A model generated the notes under the pieces. The model worked only from the letters and a program-made list of their open reading frames with translations, was not told where the DNA came from and ran no database searches. Below are positions 10,601 through 24,123 of a stretch of 64,000 nt of DNA, one piece after another. The stretch is from Pseudisothecium myosuroides (taxonomy: Eukaryota > Streptophyta > Bryopsida > Hypnales > Lembophyllaceae), in contig OX637288.1 of assembly GCA_951799445.1 (NCBI GenBank), positions 4,962,501 to 5,026,500 of the forward strand, given 5' to 3'. The position numbers and the translations under genes are program-made. Position 1 is the first letter of the stretch. Every line of letters starts with the position of its first letter.

Positions 10601-13600
10601 TGTCTACAAGGACAGAGAATGGGGATGACAATGTTCTACTTGGGCTTGCTGTTGGTATGACCACTACTGAACTACGTGTTACGGACCCACGTGACGACAG
10701 TGGAGACACGGATCTCCCTGCATGCCCAGTCTTGATGTGCTTATCGCTTGGAGGGAAGCTTAGTCTTTTTTCAGTGGCTAGGTGGGTTTCTTTCCTATTT
10801 TGAGCATTTGATTTTGCTAATGAACGATGTCGTTTCCATTTGGGGTTTGCCGTGTGATAATTTGAGTGTCGTTTTGTGTGAGTGGACAGCGCAGAATTTA
10901 TCGTTGCTCGTCTCGAACTCTTGCTATTGCTGAGTTTATTCAAAATGGGAAGTATCGCTTTTATTTCTTTATATATTTTGTGTGAAAATGTGCCCCATCT
11001 TATTGACGAATAGTAGCGTGTAGCAGGCTTGACGAGAGTGCATCTGCTGCAAATCTGGTATCTCCTCCTTCAACGCTTCCAGAGAGTAATCGTGCAGAAG
11101 TCAAATCAATTACATCTGTGGACATGCCTGCAAAGGCTCCTCAAGCAGTTCCTATCGACAAAGAAGCGCCTGGGTTACAAGAGGCGAGAATTAAACAGGC
11201 TGAGGAGCGAATTGAAGACGAAAGGTCATTATCTTCTGGAAGTGAAACAGATAGAGAAAATGACGGTAATCTCAATGACGAAGTCCTCCCTCGCTTTCCA
11301 TCTCAAGGTTTTTTCTTCTTTCTGTCGTTTCAAATTGGTTGACGAGAATAGATTGTCGCAATATTTGATTTCTGTGCTTTATAAGTGCTACCCATCATTT
11401 TGTTTTAGTTTCTCAGCTGCACATTTTCAGGATATTACAGGGAATTTGAAATCGTGTCCTTTGTGAGACAGTGCATTCAAAAAGATTACTGCCCAGTCGT
11501 TTAACTTCAAGCGTTCCCTTCTTGCAACAGGCGGGTTTGGATCGTTGTCAGAGGCTCAAAGGAAAAGTTTATCAATGAAGGATAGCAGCTTTGTATCGGC
11601 TAAAGATACCTCACCCGTGTCCAGTTTGCAAACGCCAGGTGCTTTAGCTTTGAGTAGTCTTGCATCAACTGGATCCAGCAACATCAACTCTCTGAGCACA
11701 GCGAAGAGCGCTCCATCTGGCCTCGATCAAATACAGCAAACAGGATCTACACCCCAACTTCCTGTGAATCTGACCAGGAGTGTTTCTCAAGTGCAGTCTC
11801 CTAGCAGTCAAACAACAACATTTCCCCAGGGCACTCCCTTTCCCTCTCAATCGTCTGGTAGTCTCAAACATTCACAGTCTTCAGGCCCGAGCCTTTTTGG
11901 CCAGGCAGGAAATGACAAAGGCAGTGGTCACTTTACCTCATCCTTTCAGCCCTCATCTTCCTCTCTATCATCTGCTCTATCATCTGGCAGTCTCAGATCT
12001 CCACAGTCATCTGGCTTTGGTTTATTTGGTCAAGCAGGAAACAACAAAGGTACCAGCAGTCAATCTTCCTCATCCTTCTTGTCAATGGGCACTCCTGCCT
12101 CTCTATCCTCCGGTAGTCTTAGACCTCAACAATCATCTGGCTTTGGCTTTGACAAACCCATAGCCAAAGCTGGCCATGACAGAGGTACGAGAGCACCGAC
12201 CTCAACCCAAAAACCATCTCCTCTGGAACGAGGTCCTCAAACAGGACCGCAGAAGATCCCTGCAAGTGGAGCTAGAACGCTTGCTGTTATCTCAGCGAGG
12301 CAATCTGGTGTGTCAGAACCAGAACAAGCGTTCATTGCTGAGTTGGAGCAGGTAAGCTTTGATTCTAGTATTGTGAGCCATTTTCCACTCTCGTGTAGAT
12401 CCTCCTGCTTCTGGTATCCTATGTGCATCTCTTTGCGAAATCCTTGCATGGTAAAGTTGTTTGATGCTAATCGCGTCCTGCCAAAATCCTGAATGAAAGC
12501 TATGCAGACATCTATGACTTGGAACCAACTCTCAGCTTCTATTTGTTGAATCTAAAAGCTTTACTCGATACTCACTTCCACGAATATTCTATTTTGTAGA
12601 TTAAAAAAATGGCTGATGAAGTGGACAACCTAATGGCTTACATTGAAGGAAGGGGTCAGAGGACTGCGTCCAATCAACCTCCTTGCTTTACAAAGCTGTC
12701 TCTTAACGAGCTTGAGTTGGGGATCCGGACTCTTGCTGATAACTGCAAGACTGTCAAGGTCTGTTTTGTCAAATTTCAGCATCTAACTTTTTGTCATTGT
12801 TTAGAGTCACTAATCCTCTTTTCGGTATTCCACTATTGCTTCTCCTTTCAAATCACAAAGGTTTTGTAGGTCGTATTTTTAGCCCTTCCGGCTTGGAGAT
12901 AGTCTATTATTTTGCCAACGGATATTTCCTGTTTTATTTGGAAATAAATGAATTGTATTCCTCGTTTACTTTCTTCTTATCTTGCTGTAGGAGCGGGTTG
13001 AAGAAGAAAGACACAGTCTTAACAATCTGCGTGATGAAAATTTGCAAGGTTAAATTCCGTGACTTGGACAACTCTTTCATGTGCTTCACCCATTCCGTTT
13101 AAGTTAGTTCTTTTCATTAAGCACTTAGGACTGTGAGGGTTGTTTCGAATTGAAAATTTCAGGCTGGAGAATGTTCAATTATTGCATACTTGCTCTAAGC
13201 CTGTCGTAAGGTAATACAGATCGTCTTTTTTACACACTGGGTTCTTATGATATAAAATTAGCAAGTAGTTATGGAAAGCTCACAACCACCAGGTAATGAT
13301 GGAATGACCGAGCAGTTGATGCGTGGCGACTCTATGTGCAAAGCTTAGCAGAACAAGCTGCAGAAAATCGACACCAAGAGCTCTGGTGTCGACGTAAATT
13401 GACACCAGATCTGGACGTCAAACGAAAACGCGTAACAAAATCAGAGCAGGTAATTTTTAGCATACTCTGCTAAGTATTTCCTCAAGTTTCAAGAGATACT
13501 GCCCATTACATGCAATTAGTGCTTGCAGATCGGTATTTGTTGATATCGCCAACTTTAACCTTCTAGATATCTTGAACTTCAGTGAGATCTGCTGATATTT

Positions 13601-16600
13601 TACAGTTAATCCTGTCTACGTTGATGTGCTGCAGGCTTTGAAGCAGCAAATTGCGGCATTGGAAGAGCATGTTCACCACCTTGAACTTGATAACAGAAAG
13701 CGTGTTGTTAGTCTGAAAGATGGAAAGAATAACCTCAACCGCCAGTCAAGCACGGGGTACGTATGCTCACTGTGTGTCGATAAGGTATGCTGCTTCATTG
13801 TAAATCACCACTGTGATGGACACAAAGTATGGGTGTGCCAGTCTACGCCTTGAGGTTACTGTGATACCTTTGGTTAGCAGGAGAGTGAAATTCTTGAACT
13901 TGTTGCATATGTCACCTTCAAACAGATCTCTGATGCAATAGATAATTTGACATGACACTTTATGCTTGCATTTGTCTAATCTTTATTTGTATTAACACTC
14001 CTGTGCCGCTTTGTAACGCAAGGGGAAAACTTGCACAGTGGGCTTTGGTTCTACTTTTGAATTATTTGCAGAGGGTATTAGTTATTGATTTGATCGAGTA
14101 TATTAGTGCACACGTCCATACAAGTTCGAGAGCATTTGAAAATCTTCCTCCTCTGCCAGAGATTTACCAATTTTTTGTGTTCATGAACAGGCGGAGTCAG
14201 TCTATACAAAATCTTTACAGCACAGTAAACGGACTTCTTTCCTCGGCAGATCGTCTTTCTCAACAGGTGTCCCAGCAAATGGAGGCGTTGAATATATCGG
14301 CACAACCACAAACATCCCAAAAAATAATGAAATCTGTTGGTCTGTCTTCGGAAGATACCCTCCATGTGCAAAGCCGACCATCTTTCAGCAGAGCAGCCGC
14401 TAGCCCTCTTGCTCGGCAACAATCAATCCACTCTCCAGCTTTAAAGGCTGAGTTGGGGCTGCCTATACACACTACTCCACCAAGACGAACCATGCCCTCT
14501 GACTCTGGAGTTGGAGCTCCATCAGTTACCAGGAGGAGAAGAGACTCTATGGATGGGGTATCGTGTTTTGCAACCTCGAGTCGGAGTCTAGCTTTTAAAT
14601 TGAAAAGGCTAAAATTGACGATGGGGTTGTTATTAGTACTTGGTCTTGCCCTATGATGCCCATGTCTTTCGACCTTGTGTTGTGCAATTTCTTCTTTGCG
14701 GTATGCTGAAATCAGTGACTGGCAACCGTTGGTGGATGCTCGTGTATTTATGACCATATGCTGATCTCAGATGGTTGGAATTTTCTTTTGTACGTCATTC
14801 TTCAACTATTTTCTTTCTTTTTTTGAGGGATTCTCACCTATGTGTACTCTGACAGGTTCAAAAAGCCTTAGCATTAGCAGGAGGAGCCTCTCCAAAGACA
14901 ACTATTGAACGAGTCTCATACCACACTCCCTCTCAGCAGCCAAACCCTTCAAGTACTTCTAGCAATATGCTCGTCAAACATATCCGTCAAAGGTCTTTTC
15001 AGGTGCGTTTTGAGACTTTTTCCCAAGTTCTATGACCTCCAACTAGGGGCTGTTGGAGCGAGAATGTCTTAATCTCTTTTTGTATTGCTTTCCGGTTTTC
15101 AATAATAGTAGTGAAATCTTCGTCTTCGTTGAATTAGTTGCTTCTCAAGCTGTTGAGGAACAAAAGACATTTAAAGCCCCTATTTTTATTATTTTCCATT
15201 TCCTTGGAAATGTTTATGCTCAGTTACGATTCTCCAACATTTCAAAGCACTTTGTTGTTGATCTCTGGTCTAATCTGCTACTCCATTTAAGTCGAAGAGA
15301 TGGTAATTCTTGTTTCATTTTGTGAAATAGATATTCATTTCTATTCAAGTTCCGCAGTCAAGCTTGACAAGATCAGTTTCTTTTGCGTGCTTTACGTCTG
15401 TTATGTTACGATTCAAGTGGGATAGTTTGGATAATAAATTGTGAGCTTTCTATTTTATTTTTGCAAGCAGGAGTCCTCCGAAGAGAGTTCCGCCCCTCCT
15501 CGACACGTGAGGCGGGTTTTATCAAGTCAGACACGCTCAGCTACTTCGAGTCCTGCTCCGTCCACATCTACTCCTGAAAATAAGGGCCCTTCCGTTTCTA
15601 GTGGATTCTCAGCAAATTCGGCCATCTCAAGTCTACAGGGGTCCCAGTCATCTGCTACCTTATTTGAACAACAGTCGGGAGACGGCCGACCTGATTCAAA
15701 GAGAGCATGTAAGATCTAATTCCTGAAATGAGTGAAATACTTTTTGGAATTCAGGAATGTTCGTTTGTTTGTAGGCAGGCAAGTATCAGCAGAACATTGC
15801 ACTTTGATTGGGCGTTTGTTCTTTACTTACTGACATGAAGTTCATCTGGTGCCGGTAGTATATTTTCCAGGGCGGAATGAGGTAGTGTGTTTCTCATTCA
15901 GCCTATCTGGATTGCGGAGTCTCCCTCCTGTTTGTTCTGCCCTTGTGTATTTGTGTTTACAAGAAAATAGTTCTTATATTCTTCTTTTTTTAATCTGGCA
16001 GCTCCAAGGAATGCATCATCGTTTGCTGAGAAGTCCGTACCAACAATGACCTCAAGATTTGGACCACCACCTGGAAGGACGACAACAACCCAAACCATGG
16101 GTTTAAGCTCAAGCTCCAATGCTGCCAGTGGATCCCCATTTGGTCCTTCCCCATCTAATGCTCTGTCACCGAGTGCATTCAGGTTTACAATCAACAATTC
16201 TCCTAACGCTGCATCGTCATTCTCTTTTGCTACACCATCAGTGGCCAATCCGGCTGTTCCGTTAGAACCTTCAGGAAAGCCAGCAAGCAACATGGGTACA
16301 ACAAACAATTTAATTGCAGGTTCAAGTACAAAATTTTCAAGTTCCCCAAACTCTGTTTTCGGCTCTGCTGGGTCTACTACTATGAGTGGAAGTGTGTCTA
16401 CCACAAAGCTGGGCGTTGAGAGTACAAAGTTTGGCGTCGATCCCAATTCGACGTTCTCAGTGGACAGTGGGAAGGATGAGAGACCTGGTTTTGGATTCAA
16501 GGCTGCCTCATTCGGAACTCCTTCATTTGGCACTCCCTCCTTTTCCTCCGGTTCATTTTCTCGATCGTCATTGACTGGGCCAATTCAAGATGCAGCTACT

Positions 16601-18372
16601 CCGTCCTCAAATTCCTTCAGCCTCAGTGCCCCCACGACTAGAGTGCCGGGTTCACGGGAAGGTGATACTGGCTCTCATAAAAATGACGCGAAGCAGGCTC
16701 TGCCGCTCACACCTGCCGCTCAAACTATTTCCAATCAGAGTACTGTAGGCAACGCAACTAGTAATCCAGAACTTTCTTTTAGTACGACTGTAAGCCAAAC
16801 AATTCCTACTCCATCGTCAGTTACCCCTCCCACTGCAGCAAAGTCTACATTATTTGGCACTCAGGCAAGTAATACCGTTGCCGCGCCATCAAATCTATTG
16901 GTACCTCAAGCTCAAGGTGGCCAGCCACCATCATCGCTGAATGTACCTGCCTCCACTCCGAACCTCACGCCTACATCATCGCCTGTGGGAAATATGCTGT
17001 TCGCACCAACTTCCTCACCGAATATAACCACTTCTTCAAGTTCCCAAACTCCATTTGTTTTCCCTGCTGCCAGCACCCCAGCGGCTACCTTCAGTGTGCC
17101 ACCGATTACGACTCCTGACACTGATGAGGAAGACATGGATGAAGAACAGGTGACTGGAGGGACAACATCTCTAGGAGGGTTTAATCTTGGAGGTTTAGGG
17201 CTAGGGTCATCAACTCCTGCTCCCTCCCAAGCTCCGAAGACCAATTTATTTGGAAATCCTGCCCCATTTGGAACTCAATCAACTTCGTCAGCATTTGGTA
17301 CTCAAAAGACTGCCTCAGTATTCGGCACTCAACCAACTTCTTCAGCATTCGGCACTCAACCAACCTCTTCAGCATTTGGGACGCAACCAACCTCTTCAGT
17401 ATTTGGTACTCAACCAACTTCTTCAGCGTTTGGTATTCAACCAACATCTTCAGCATTTGGTACTTCATCACCCCAGGGTCAACTTTTCAGGCCACCATCG
17501 TTCAGCTTGCCGTCTGCTCAGTCACCTGCACAGTCGAGTGGAGGATTTGGTTTCGGGAACCCTTCACCGTCACAGTCTGGAGCTAGTCCGTTTGGATCAG
17601 CCTTCGGAAGCACTACGGCCAATCCTCCTAGCGGCAATCCTTTTGGCGCAACCCCTGGAGGAACTAGTCCAGGGTTTGGAAGTCCTGGAGCAGGTGGTTT
17701 TGGGCAGCCATCTCAGCTTGGACCTGGGCAGCAAGCCTTGGGAAGTGCACTGGGGGCATTTGGTCAAACAAGACAAATGGGATTTGGGTCGACGACCCCG
17801 TTTGGTTCCACGCCAAGTTCAGGGTTCGGTAGTGCTGCGTCAGGAGGAGGTTTCCCTAGTGCTGGCATGGGAGGTGGTTTTGCCAGTGCTGGCACTGGAG
17901 GAGGGTTTGCTAGTGCTTCAACTGGAGGTGGTTTTGCTGGTGCTGCCGCGGGGGGAGGTTTTGCGGGAGCAGCGGGAGCAGCGGGAGCATCAGGAGGTGG
18001 TTAGTTCTTGCTTCAGACCTTACTCAATTTTATGAACGTGCTCCATGTGGATCTGAGAAACCACCACACCTATTTGGGGTCTGGTGCATTGAAACTTTTG
18101 AGATTGTTTTCGTCAGTCAGACTTGCTGTGAACAATCTAGAAAGATTATTGTATTAAATTGTTATCCAAGTATTTAGGATTAGAAATTTCAATTGCAACT
18201 TTTGTCAATGACTCCTTGATTTGCAGGTTTTTCTGGCGTCACTGGAGGTGGAGGTTTTCAAGCCTTTGGAGGGAATTCAATTGGGAGTGGGGGTTTTGGA
18301 GGGGCAGGACAATCCGCTTTTGGTACCACAAGTCCTCCAGTTCAAAGCCTCTTCACTCAAATGAGAAAGTAG
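7633..18372 (+). CDS. NUP214: Nuclear pore complex protein NUP214
   Basis: Nineteen exons join in frame to 1902 residues: 7633-7801, 8225-8436, 8647-8818, 9024-9161, 9651-9775, 9901-10013, 10358-10497, 10616-10781, 11027-11307, 11531-12351, 12600-12758, 12991-13048, 13313-13449, 13635-13756, 14191-14557, 14856-15002, 15471-15708, 16002-17999, 18227-18372. Residues about 1-411 form the N-terminal beta-propeller (SDVRILDLSSDELTLAA, VSWSPDGKHVSYL, LQENGDDNVLLGL). A Ser-rich linker with a few FG dipeptides follows. Residues about 770-1060 are predicted coiled coil, including NRHQELWCRRKLTPDLDVKR and RRRRDSMDG, which match plant NUP214. An FG/Gly-rich tail runs from about 1190 to the end. The cytoplasmic pore filament protein docks the mRNA export helicase through its propeller and binds transport receptors through FG repeats. 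Length is close to Arabidopsis NUP214 (about 1800). The start is the first Met before the conserved propeller. Exon 13 is the least certain boundary. Confidence 0.95.
7839..8083. repeat. Tandem duplication inside NUP214 intron 1
   Basis: Two adjacent copies, 7839-7966 and 7967-8083, both start GCGCGAGTCGGTTTTCTTTG and both contain TTGATTTCTGC and CACATTATTCCG. They differ by a small deletion and scattered substitutions, so the duplication is not recent. Confidence 0.85.
17267..17455 (+). repeat. 27-bp coding tandem repeat in the NUP214 FG domain
   Basis: Seven units of nine residues with consensus FGTQPTSSA, at about residues 1611-1673, keep one reading frame. Each unit supplies one FG dipeptide, the receptor-binding motif. 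Variant units (FGTQKTASV, FGIQPTSSA) show gradual divergence. Confidence 0.9.
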
Positions 18373-18972
18373 CATCATGTGGTTTGTACTCATTTACTGC
18401 CTAGTTCCTGATCTATTACTGTATGGAACAGATGAGTGCATTGCATGTGTGATTCTTTTGCATCTCTATTAGAATTAGTTTTGTGCGGCTTGAATATTCT
18501 CAACAAGTAGGAGGATATTCAAAGGCTTAGGAAGGTGGATGTTCAGCTTCTTCGATATGTGGTACTGTCAATTGGGCAATGTTGTAATTCATGCTCACAT
18601 GGTCTACAGTTGAATACGGTGTTCTCAATTCGCTACATCATTAGATTGTGTTTAGCAATGATGATGTAACCTTTGTCCACATTTTTACCTGTCTTCAATG
18701 GTCCTTCAGGTTGAGATTTTGTTTGAATCTCTGTTTGTGCGTGTAAATTTGCTGCCAAACATGTACACAAATTTGTATACCTGACATAAACAATCGAATT
18801 GGGAACATATGATTCAGTCTGGAAAGGTATGTTTTGAGTGAAAACTCCTCTTATCAATATAATCTTTTTACAGTACGCAACATTTTGAATGCAAATTGTT
18901 GAAGATACTAAAATTGCATAAAGATGATGAGGTTTTAAAATTAGAAATGCTTAGTTAGTGCAGCTTTGCAAG
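18373..18972. other. 3' flank of NUP214
   Basis: Probable 3' untranslated region followed by AT-rich spacer. No second gene is visible and no single poly(A) signal stands out. Confidence 0.4.
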
Positions 18973-19224
18973 TACACAATAGTGAAATTAGGTTGCCTTA
19001 ACAATTAGGTTGCCTCACCCCAAGAAAGTTATTCTACAAGCCATCAAAATCAACAAATATTCCTATTGGTACTTCCATTTGTGCACATGGAGGTTCATGA
19101 ATCCCATTGACAATAATAACTAACTCAAAAGTAGTGCATTCTTGTATTGTAATAGTAAATATTTATATTGTGTCAAATGCCAAGAAATTAGTGAGGGGCA
19201 ACCTAATTTCAATATTTTGTGTAG
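18973..19224 (-). mobile_element. MITE, copy 1 (about 252 bp)
   Basis: Inverted ends read TACACAATAGTGAAATTAGG on the left and, inverted on the right, CTACACAAAATATTGAAATT. The interior matches the element at 24,124-24,379 in opposite orientation, for example CATGGAGGTTCATGA here against TCATGAACCTCCATG there. It carries no ORF. Confidence 0.75.
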
Positions 19225-19859
19225 GTTCAAGTCAAGTTCAACATGTCAATTTCATCCATACCTATAATATAGGTATCCTATAACTATGGAAGGTGCCTAT
19301 AACATAAGTACCTAGGCTCATGAGCTCAAGATCCTAGGCTCACATGTTAGCAATTCTTAAAGAAAAAGTAAGGAAATTCATATCAAATACAAATATGTTT
19401 TAGAATTTCTAAAAATTCAGTGGTTAGTATATATTTACTCTGTTTTCCAATAATACTAGTGTTCCTTTTGTGAAACACAAAGGAATTAGTGGTATTATTC
19501 AAAAATAGAGGAAATATTATAATGTAGGACATTATGGTATAAATTAAATATTTGTGCCATTCAATAATTAGTCAATTAATAGACCATGGTTATAATCCCA
19601 ATGTTCAAATTGCAATTACATATTAATTTTTAGGATGCATGCAATTTACCTAGAGCTTTGAAGTTAAATTAGAAATCATCATCCTTTGAATTCCAATACC
19701 ACAACTTAATATCAACCAAGCTAGGTTGTTTATGGTAAGTTAGCAGATTTTCTAGCAGTTATTAGGAGGGAGTCTTTTTCCCTCCCTTCCTAAGTAATAA
19801 GATTTGACAATTTATCTCAATGGCTTTAACTCATTCTTTGTGGCCTTCAATTAATTTAG

Positions 19860-22236
19860 GTGTGCATGAGTCAAGTGTAGAATAGCAAGATTGTGACTAG
19901 TACGTTGTAGGTTGAAGTCCATCAAGTTAGCAAGACAACACCATCTAGAAAGTACCTCAGAGTTGGTAGTTTCATGGTCAAGGGGAAAAACTTTCTCCCT
20001 CACAACCCTCTTGTTATAGGTTGTAGCTTGTTATTTAGAATAGACAATAGTTGCATTGCAATACATGTAAATGAAAGGCGAGTTTCAAAGGGGGAAGAAG
20101 GGGATATTTCCAATTCCAAAGGGGCAACCAAACAAGATGGTGTGGTACTTCCTCATAAAGATGCAACGCAAGGGGAGGAAAATCCCAACCACATGCGTGG
20201 ATGCTAACCTTTGTACCCCATGTTAGTGCAGGCACTTCTTCCAAAAATGTTGATATAGCATGAGAAATCAATTCTATAAATGAAGTAGAAGATCAATAGA
20301 TATATATGAATGAGGTGGCACTTGATGATACAAATATACTAGTGTTGAGGTAGAAATTGAGAAACAAGTAGTGAATGTTGATAATGAAGAGGAAAATAGT
20401 GATGACAAATCTATAGGAATAGATGCTTCATTTGATTGTGCACTAGACTTACGAGCTAGGTCAAAGATGAATGACTCTAGTTGTAAGTAAAGATAACATA
20501 GCATCTTTAGAGAAAGTTGGACAAGGAAGAGAGGAAAAATTGAAGAAAATAAAAGGAAAGTATGCAAAGCAAGATGAAGGTGAAAAGGAACTATGACTAT
20601 CCTTATGGGTTATATGTTTATCTTACCCAATTTTCCAATTTTTCCAATTATTAAAATTTTATTATTTTAAGCACATGGAATCTTTTTTTGCATAGTATGA
20701 TGTGGATATAGTAAACCTTAGCATTTAGTAGGAAGGACATAAAGACAAATGCAATATTAAAAAATAAAAATAAAGGCGGCTAACAGCAATGCTAAAACTG
20801 CTCTTTGAGTTGGGCCATCTTTTGGCCCTTTTGCTAAATAAAAATAAAGGCGGCTAACAACAATGCTAAAATTGTTCTTTGAGTTGGGCCATCTTATGAC
20901 CCTTTTGCTAGCATCACTGAAGGTTCTATTACAAGAAATTTGTTTTATATAATTTTTCCTTCTTTGCTTTGGATACATTTCATTTCTAGAGCGCTTTTTG
21001 TAATCTTTGAGTCAATTTTAGTTGTATCTAATATTTGATTCCCTATAATAGTTGAATCATCAACTATAATTAAAAACTTGCAATTTTTGACTTTGATTCA
21101 AGGGACAAAGTTAGCTTAGCCTCAAAAAAAGATTACAAATGCAAAAAAATAGAAATTTTTCTTGAGATTGTACCTCTATAAAGATAGAGGCTATTGTTCA
21201 TGAAAATGAAGCTGCTCTCCCAATATATAATCCAATAATCCACTTAGACTTGCAAGTCTAAGTGACTAATACTTCAATTATTGAATGAAAAATGTACTTG
21301 AGAGTTAGTAGTGAATATTAGGCTATGAAACAAAGTCTTTACCAATATATTTCTAAATCAAAGTTGTTTAGAATGAGCTAAATGCAAATAAAACATTGAA
21401 TAAGTTGCTATCAAATGAAATATAAATATTCTACTTTGCAAGCCATTTACATTCATAATAAATGTTTTTTCTGTAGATTACATATTTTTTTACCCTGGAT
21501 AGTGTTTTTTTTGTTAATAAAATCCATATGTATTGTTGGGTTTTAGAAAAACATCATGATGAAGCAGAAGTGGATGCAAACCCATGTGATGTAACTGACG
21601 ATCATATGCTCAACTTAAAGAATGCAAACAAAGTAGAGTGTAGATTAAGCAAGAGGCACCAAGAAAAAATAGGTAAATAGGTGATTGCAACATTCCTAGC
21701 TACCAAATGAGAATCTACAAGAATTGGGAGGTGATGAGCAAGAAAAGTTGATAGATCTAGATTCTCTAATAAGTTATCCAACTGAAACTCCTTGTTGCTT
21801 AATGCAATGCCTATGTGCACACCATATGAGACTTTGCAAGGCTTTAAGTATTGGATGAAATTAAGACCTAGTAATGCCAAAAGGGAAAAAGGTCAGTATG
21901 TTACTAATCCATTATTACATTTGCTTTTGGTATACATAGACTCTTGAATCATGTTTCTTTCTACTACTACTTGTATAAACATTGGATTGCATTAGGATTG
22001 TTAAATGTTGATGTAATTATGGTGTGTATCATTAGTGTGTTTGTAATGGCCAATTTTGCAGCCAATGTCTTCAACCACATGTAAAAGATTATTCTACAAG
22101 TGAAATAGTTGATGAAAGCTATGATCCCCTAGATGTAATTGCATGCATGATTGGAAATGTTAAAGTTATAGCTGCTACTTCAACAATGTTAAAACAAGCC
22201 CAAAAGAAGGAGAAAACTAGTAACAAAAACCAGTAG
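19860..22236 (+). pseudogene. NEMF/Rqc2 C-terminal half, broken copy with introns
   Basis: Recognisable blocks in order: 19860-20207, with VEVHQVSKTTPSRKYLRVGS, FLPHNPLVIG and NERRV, matching the NEMF Trp-rich segment and its FLPPHPL region; 20340-20597, an acidic stretch then EEKLKKIKGKYAKQD; 21547-21672; 21699-21893, with DEQEKLIDLDSL and YETLQGFKYWMKLRPSNAKR; and 22062-22236, with IACMIGNVKVIAATSTMLKQ and a TAG stop. NEMF senses stalled 60S ribosome complexes and adds C-terminal tails to nascent chains. This copy lacks the N-terminal NFACT half. It has in-frame stops at 19878 and 19908, where Trp is expected, and at 20205, plus frameshifts near 20488 and 21800. Splice-like borders remain at 19860, 21547 and about 22061, so it is an unprocessed relic, not a retrocopy. 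Confidence 0.8.
20762..20909. repeat. 74-bp tandem duplication
   Basis: Two adjacent copies each contain TAAAGGCGGCTAACA, then TTTGAGTTGGGCCATCTT and CCCTTTTGCTA. It lies in a presumed intron of the NEMF relic. Confidence 0.85.
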
Positions 22237-22342
22237 CTTTAACCTTCCAAAATTCATTTTGCACCTTAGATTTTACAACTAGGAGGACCATTGTAGAAAG
22301 CTTCTTGAAAATTAAGAAAACTTATTATAATGATCACATCAT

Positions 22343-22577
22343 TATAACAAAAGTTGGTAAAAATACTTGTAGTGGAAATCAATTGCAATTCTTTTGACCA
22401 CTATTCTGTGTAGTCCCAAAATGACTACAAATGAAATTTTTCTTTTCATTTTATGACTAAAATTTTGAGAATTTTCGGGCATGTAATATATCGTTGGAAA
22501 GTTATTAAAAAAGAATAGTGGTAAGAAAAAAACATGCAATTGATTTCCACTGAATTATTTTACTAACTTTTATTATA
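22343..22577. mobile_element. MITE with long terminal inverted repeats
   Basis: Arms of about 66 bp: the left contains GTGGAAATCAATTGCA and GACCACTATTCT, and the right is the inverse (AGAATAGTGGT and TGCAATTGATTTCCAC). The loop is about 100 bp and there is no ORF. The terminal TATAA/TTATA makes the exact target duplication uncertain. Confidence 0.75.
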
Positions 22578-24123
22578 GTACATATACATCCTTCACATAT
22601 TTATTAGAAAATGTCAAGCCTACAAATGCCATCATTTATATGTCCTATGACTTTTCTGATCATATTTTTGTCATGTGATATCAATTGGATTGGATTAGGT
22701 GCCATTTGGATTGTATAAAATACAAGTAATAGATTTATTGCATAGTTGCAAACATTTGATAGTTTTCGGAATTTAAATGTTAATTTTTCATTCAAGGTTT
22801 TCATTTACAAATTTCACATAACCACAAATTTCCATTATTTATGTTTGAAAACATTTATTAGCCCGTAAAGGACCAGGGAGTTGTCCAGATTTCCAAAATT
22901 GTGAAGATCGATTATAAAGTGCAACTTAGAACAATATATTTTAATGATGACTCTCAAACAATAGTTTGTAAAACATGATTTATAAATCACATCCATACAG
23001 TTAGAACAAATAAGCAAACCAATATTTTACAATAAAATTTCAAACCAGAAATTAAAAATTCCTTCTAAAATCAATTGTAGATTGAATATATATATATATA
23101 TGATTTATATAAGAATTTCTTTTCTATAAGTTCAAAATGCTAAGTTCTAATCATAGTGGTTTTTGAAAAAAATTATTTTATTTTTTGAATCAAGTCGTTT
23201 TGAAGGGTCATTTTTTGAACTAAAAAAGTTACTTTTTGATTCTAGACCTACCGATACCCTTTGAATTATAGAATATTTGTAAAGCAAAATCTTCATAATC
23301 TACACTGTATAAATGTTAAAGAACTAATATAAGAATCTTAAAAAATTGATGGATGAAAAAACGCATTTTGGTGAATTTGGGATGTGTTTCCGTTCATTCA
23401 TTGTTGAAAAAATCTGCACTCATAGTCCTTTAAAGGTTAATCACATGTATTGTAGGATTTAATAAGGCACATAGTAGCTTATTGATGACAATGTACGAAA
23501 TACAATTTCAAGACATACAAATCTTTACAATGATGTTAAGAAAATTAATATTATACATAGTGCTTCAACCCCTTACTAATCTGATTTGTGGAATGGATTG
23601 ATGACAATTGTGGGAATGGATTGGTTTGTCATTCACCTTTATAGCTTTTGAATTTCTGAACCATTGCATAATAGAGTAGAACTTCTATAACATGAACTTC
23701 AATAAGCCAATAACCTCTCTAAAGTGATATTATTTCTTCAATCCCGACTTAGACACATTAAAAATGTATAAAATAAGTAAAAAAAATATTTTCATTGAAT
23801 TTGGAATCTAGATGTCGCTTTGGTCAAGGTAACATAACCCCAAAATCTATCATGATGGAATATTCTAACTATTTGGGTAGAATATCATAAATTTTTTTAG
23901 AGAGAATAGCATGAATTGAACTAACATGTTAAATAGTAGTAATACATTTGATTTTCCATCCATGATTGTCATAAAATAAAGAAAAAAAGTTCTTGAAATT
24001 TTTAGAATTTAGGGGTTAGGATTAGGGTTAGGATTATCAGGATTATGACAGAATCTTGATGGGTCATGACGTAACATCACAACGTGAAAACTCCAAGTCA
24101 TGTCAAGATAGACAACCCTTACT
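22578..24123. other. AT-rich intergenic region
   Basis: No gene recognised. It has a short TA tract near 23,085-23,100 and a few degenerate telomere-like GGGTTAGG units near 24,010. Confidence 0.4.

Noticed and set aside
24009..24045. Telomere-like GGGTTAGG units
   Set aside because: Only three degenerate units, not the exact plant TTTAGGG array.
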